A DNA stretch of 8,174 nucleotides from an uncultured Pseudomonadota bacterium (GTDB lineage: Bacteria; Pseudomonadota; Gammaproteobacteria; Methylococcales; Methylomonadaceae). A program made the translations under genes and the position numbers. A model generated the notes under the pieces. That model was given only the letters and a program-made list of their open reading frames with translations. It was not told the DNA's origin and did no database searches. Of this stretch, positions 6,012 through 8,174 are shown piece after piece (position 1 is the first letter of the stretch; every line of letters begins with the position of its first letter). The stretch is taken from positions 1-8,174 of the forward strand of contig CAIZCB010000191.1 in assembly GCA_903931355.1 (NCBI GenBank), written 5' to 3'.

Positions 6012-7391
6012 ATGTTTTCCGAAACCGTTTTAGCGTTATCACAGTGGCAAATGTCGATAAGCGCTTTACTGCATTTTGTATTTATCCCTTTAACCCTTGG
6101 ATTGTCGTTGCTACTGGTAGCGCTGGAATCCTTGTATTTACTCACCGACAAACCACATTACCTAAACGCCAGCCGCTTTTGGGCGCGGTTGTTTAGCGTC
6201 AACTTTAGCTTGGCTTTGGCTAGTCGCTTGGTGTTGTTGTGTCAGTTTGGCGCAGGGAGTTCTTATTTTTCGCGCTACGTTGGCGATGTGTTTGCCCTGC
6301 CGTTGGCGATTGAAGCTTTGAGCAGTTTCTTTTTGGCTTCGGTGTTGTTTGGGCCATTTTGGTTTGGTTGGGCGCGTTTGAGTAAACAGCAGCATTGGCT
6401 AATTACCTGTTTATTGGCGCTGTGTCTTAATCTGTCGGCTTTGTGGTTGATTAGCGCTTATGCTTGGCTGGAAAATCCGGTTGGCGCCAGCTTTAATCTG
6501 CATTCGCTACGGATTGAATTAAATGATCTAAACCAATTGCTCAACAATCCGGCGGCGATCTTTAAAACCCTGCATTTGCTTGGTCTTTGCTATGCGATTG
6601 CCGCTGCCAGTGTGTTGGCGATTAGCGCTTGGCTGGTATCTAAAAATCCAAACGATCCGATTGGTCGCATCAGTTACAAACTAGCCGCGCCAATTGGCTT
6701 AATAGCGATTTTATTGGCTTGGCCGATTCAACCCACATCAAGCCGTTTGAGCCAAACCATTCAACAAACCGCGCTCAATGGCGGTGATTTGCAAAACCTA
6801 TTGCCAGAAGTCGAAAACCATATCCGCAACGGCCTCACCGCTTATCAAACCTTGCTTGCTTGGCGCGATGACGATAAAAACAGCGCCTTACAAGCCCAAG
6901 TTGAGCAACATCAAGTCGATTTAGGCTATGCCTTGTTATTACAGCGTTTCACTACTCACATCGAAAACGCTAACCAGCAACAAATCCAACTTGCCGCACA
7001 ATCGGCTTTACCGGCAGAACCTGCTGCCTTGTTGTGGAGTCATCGTCTGTTAATCGGATTGGGCGTGTTAATCATCGCGGGCTTTATTGCCGCTTGTGTT
7101 GGTGGTTTAGGCCAAGCACCGTTAAACCCTTGGCTGATGCAACTCAGCATTTTGACGGCACCGCTGCCTTGGTTATTAGGCTTGGGCGATCATTTTCTTA
7201 ACCAAGCCAGCCAACAACCTTGGCTAGTGTCTGAATTATTACCAAGCTTTTTAAGCTATTCCTCGCTGTCGGTCACTGCGCTGGCGATTAACTTTGGTAT
7301 TTATTTGATCATCGGTACAGGCTTGGTCTGTGTTGCCGGGATTTTGATGGCTTACTTAACTTTTAGCCACGCCAGAGGAGCCGCGCAATGA
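6012..7391 (+). CDS. cydA: Divergent cytochrome bd oxidase subunit I-like protein (CydA-like)
   Basis: Multi-pass inner-membrane protein homologous to CydA, the heme-bearing subunit of quinol oxidase bd. It has 459 residues, well short of E. coli CydA (522). Retained: H21 (E. coli H19, heme b595 ligand) in LLHFVFIPLTLG; E101 (E99) in PLAIEA; GDVF; NLSALW; H188 (H186, heme b558 ligand); IRNG-x-x-AY; DLGYALLLQRFT; R344 (R391); and SELLP with the E445 equivalent. Changed: axial Met393 is L346; E107 is A109; E74 is L76. The Q-loop's quinol-binding first half (GD-x-x-G and QP-x-K-x-AA-x-E type motifs) is missing, replaced by residues 235-270 of unrelated sequence, while the C-terminal Q-loop part typical of E. 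coli-like enzymes remains. It is coupled to the CydB-like gene by a 4-base ATGA overlap. It cannot be assumed to be a quinol oxidase; it may be a repurposed paralogue. The homology is firm, the function open. Confidence 0.87.
   Translation: MFSETVLALSQWQMSISALLHFVFIPLTLGLSLLLVALESLYLLTDKPHYLNASRFWARLFSVNFSLALASRLVLLCQFGAGSSYFSRYVGDVFALPLAIEALSSFFLASVLFGPFWFGWARLSKQQHWLITCLLALCLNLSALWLISAYAWLENPVGASFNLHSLRIELNDLNQLLNNPAAIFKTLHLLGLCYAIAAASVLAISAWLVSKNPNDPIGRISYKLAAPIGLIAILLAWPIQPTSSRLSQTIQQTALNGGDLQNLLPEVENHIRNGLTAYQTLLAWRDDDKNSALQAQVEQHQVDLGYALLLQRFTTHIENANQQQIQLAAQSALPAEPAALLWSHRLLIGLGVLIIAGFIAACVGGLGQAPLNPWLMQLSILTAPLPWLLGLGDHFLNQASQQPWLVSELLPSFLSYSSLSVTALAINFGIYLIIGTGLVCVAGILMAYLTFSHARGAAQ
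7374..7380 (+). promoter_or_regulatory. Ribosome-binding site of the cydB-like gene
   Basis: AGAGGAG lies within the end of the cydA-like gene, 7 bases before ATG 7388. With the ATGA overlap it indicates coupled translation of the two subunits, and argues that both genes are being maintained. Confidence 0.7.
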
Positions 7392-8174
7392 ATTTAGATT
7401 ATGAAGTTTTACGTTTAATCGCTTGGGCTTTGCTGATTTTGGCCTTGGTCGGTTATGCCCTCAATGAAGGGATTACATTAGGCACCAGCATGTTGTTGCC
7501 GTTGATTTCACAAAGCGACAAAGAACGGCAATTAATCATCGCCAGCATCGCCGCTACCGCCCAAGGCCAACAAGCGTGGTTAGTCGCGGTGATTGCGATT
7601 TTATTCGCCGCTTGGCCTATCGCTTATGCGGTGAGTATGGCCTGTTTGCAGTTACCGATTTTGCTGTTGCTACTGGCTTGGCTGATTCGGCCTTTGGGGT
7701 TTGTGTTTAGAGATGCGGCTAACGAACAATGGCGTCAGTATTGCGATAAAGCCTTGGCGATTGGTGGTTGGGTTTCGACCTTAATGGTGGGGATGATTGC
7801 TGGCAACTTGCTAAAAGGTATTCCATTTCATATGGATAACGATATGCGGATTTTGTTTTTAGGCGATTTCTGGACTTTAGTGAATCCATTTGCCTTGTTA
7901 GTCGCGGGGATTGCGATTTGCTTGTTTTTATCCCACGCCGCATTGTTTCTACAACTTAACCCGCAAGCCTCGTTTTATAGCGCCAGCAAAAGCATGGGCT
8001 ATAAAGCCGGATTCGGTTTTATTGTGTTATTTGTACTAACTGGCTTATGGGTAATTCGCTTGGAAGGCTATCACATCAGCTCCGAGATTCTCACCAATGC
8101 CGCCAGCAATCCGTTAATGAAGTTCGTCAAACGCGGCGAAGACTTATGGCTGGATAATTACGAACATCAATACA
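7388..8174 (+). CDS. cydB: Divergent cytochrome bd oxidase subunit II-like protein (CydB-like), 3' end outside window
   Basis: Multi-pass membrane partner of the CydA-like protein; 262 residues are visible and no stop is reached before the right edge (E. coli CydB has 379). Conserved with CydB: the opening DYEVLRLI, FAAWPIAYA, IRPLGFVFR (R100 region), GNLLKGIPF, NPFALLVAG and AASNPL. Unusual: the family motif DGFDxG at residues 26-32 reads NEGITLG, and W-D-G-N-x-V-W reads A58-Q59-G-Q-Q-A-W64. E. coli W57 and D58 are therefore Ala and Gln, while the tryptophan equivalent to W63 is kept. D58 in E. coli belongs to the proton path that meets CydA E107, which is also lost here. It starts on the ATG overlapping the cydA-like stop and is preceded by a good ribosome-binding site. 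Whether a small CydX-type subunit follows is not visible. Confidence 0.87.
   Translation, partial: MNLDYEVLRLIAWALLILALVGYALNEGITLGTSMLLPLISQSDKERQLIIASIAATAQGQQAWLVAVIAILFAAWPIAYAVSMACLQLPILLLLLAWLIRPLGFVFRDAANEQWRQYCDKALAIGGWVSTLMVGMIAGNLLKGIPFHMDNDMRILFLGDFWTLVNPFALLVAGIAICLFLSHAALFLQLNPQASFYSASKSMGYKAGFGFIVLFVLTGLWVIRLEGYHISSEILTNAASNPLMKFVKRGEDLWLDNYEHQY

Noticed and set aside
5714..6151. Minus-strand open frame of 145 codons across the intergenic region
   Set aside because: It runs through the MITE-like repeat, the TATAAT promoter and the start of the cydA-like gene. Its end is the usual translation of the repeat, there is no recognisable domain, and no ribosome-binding site was found.
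6162..6395. Minus-strand open frame inside the cydA-like gene
   Set aside because: It is the reverse reading of hydrophobic helices and gives a Gln/Lys-rich sequence with no homology signal.

Overview
The window looks like chromosomal DNA of a gammaproteobacterium with moderate GC content. PhoB, PhoR and the NhaD-type antiporter align best, from memory, with gammaproteobacterial proteins, and the REP/MITE-like repeat at 5686-5761 is of a type common in that class. A methylotroph or methanotroph of the Methylococcales is my best guess at order level, but nothing in the window proves it.

Layout, left to right. (1) 1-485: the C-terminal end of an NhaD-type Na+/H+ antiporter, cut by the window edge and followed by a perfect 15-bp hairpin (498-530). 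(2) 545-2803: a full-length HypF, the carbamoyltransferase that starts cyanide-ligand synthesis for [NiFe]-hydrogenases; no other hydrogenase gene is visible. (3) 2784-4819: the phosphate-starvation two-component system phoB-phoR. A near-perfect Pho box (17 of 18 positions) lies over the last codons and stop of hypF, so phoBR probably has its own autoregulated promoter as well as possible read-through from hypF. (4) 4855-5529, minus strand: a FitAB/VapBC-type toxin-antitoxin pair convergent with phoR, with an operator-like inverted repeat upstream of the antitoxin that contains the 8-base half-site I recall for Neisseria FitA. (5) 5530-6011: a 482-base non-coding stretch holding that promoter/operator, two overlapping small palindromes, the MITE-like repeat, and a sigma70-like promoter for the next operon. 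(6) 6012-8174: two translationally coupled genes homologous to cytochrome bd oxidase subunits I and II, the second cut by the right edge.

The most unusual content is the last pair. The CydA-like protein keeps both axial histidines (H21, H188) and the glutamate equivalent to E. coli E99. It has Leu at the axial methionine of heme b558 (M393), Ala at E107, Leu at E74, and lacks the quinol-binding first half of the Q-loop. It still keeps the C-terminal Q-loop part typical of E. coli-type (long Q-loop) enzymes. The CydB-like partner has lost the DGFDxG motif and the W57-D58 pair. Both frames are intact, with good ribosome-binding sites and a 4-bp overlap, so this looks like a maintained but repurposed bd-type complex and not decay. 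The other genes are recognisable families; their notable aspects are regulatory (the Pho box inside hypF, the ambiguous phoB start, the FitA-like operator).
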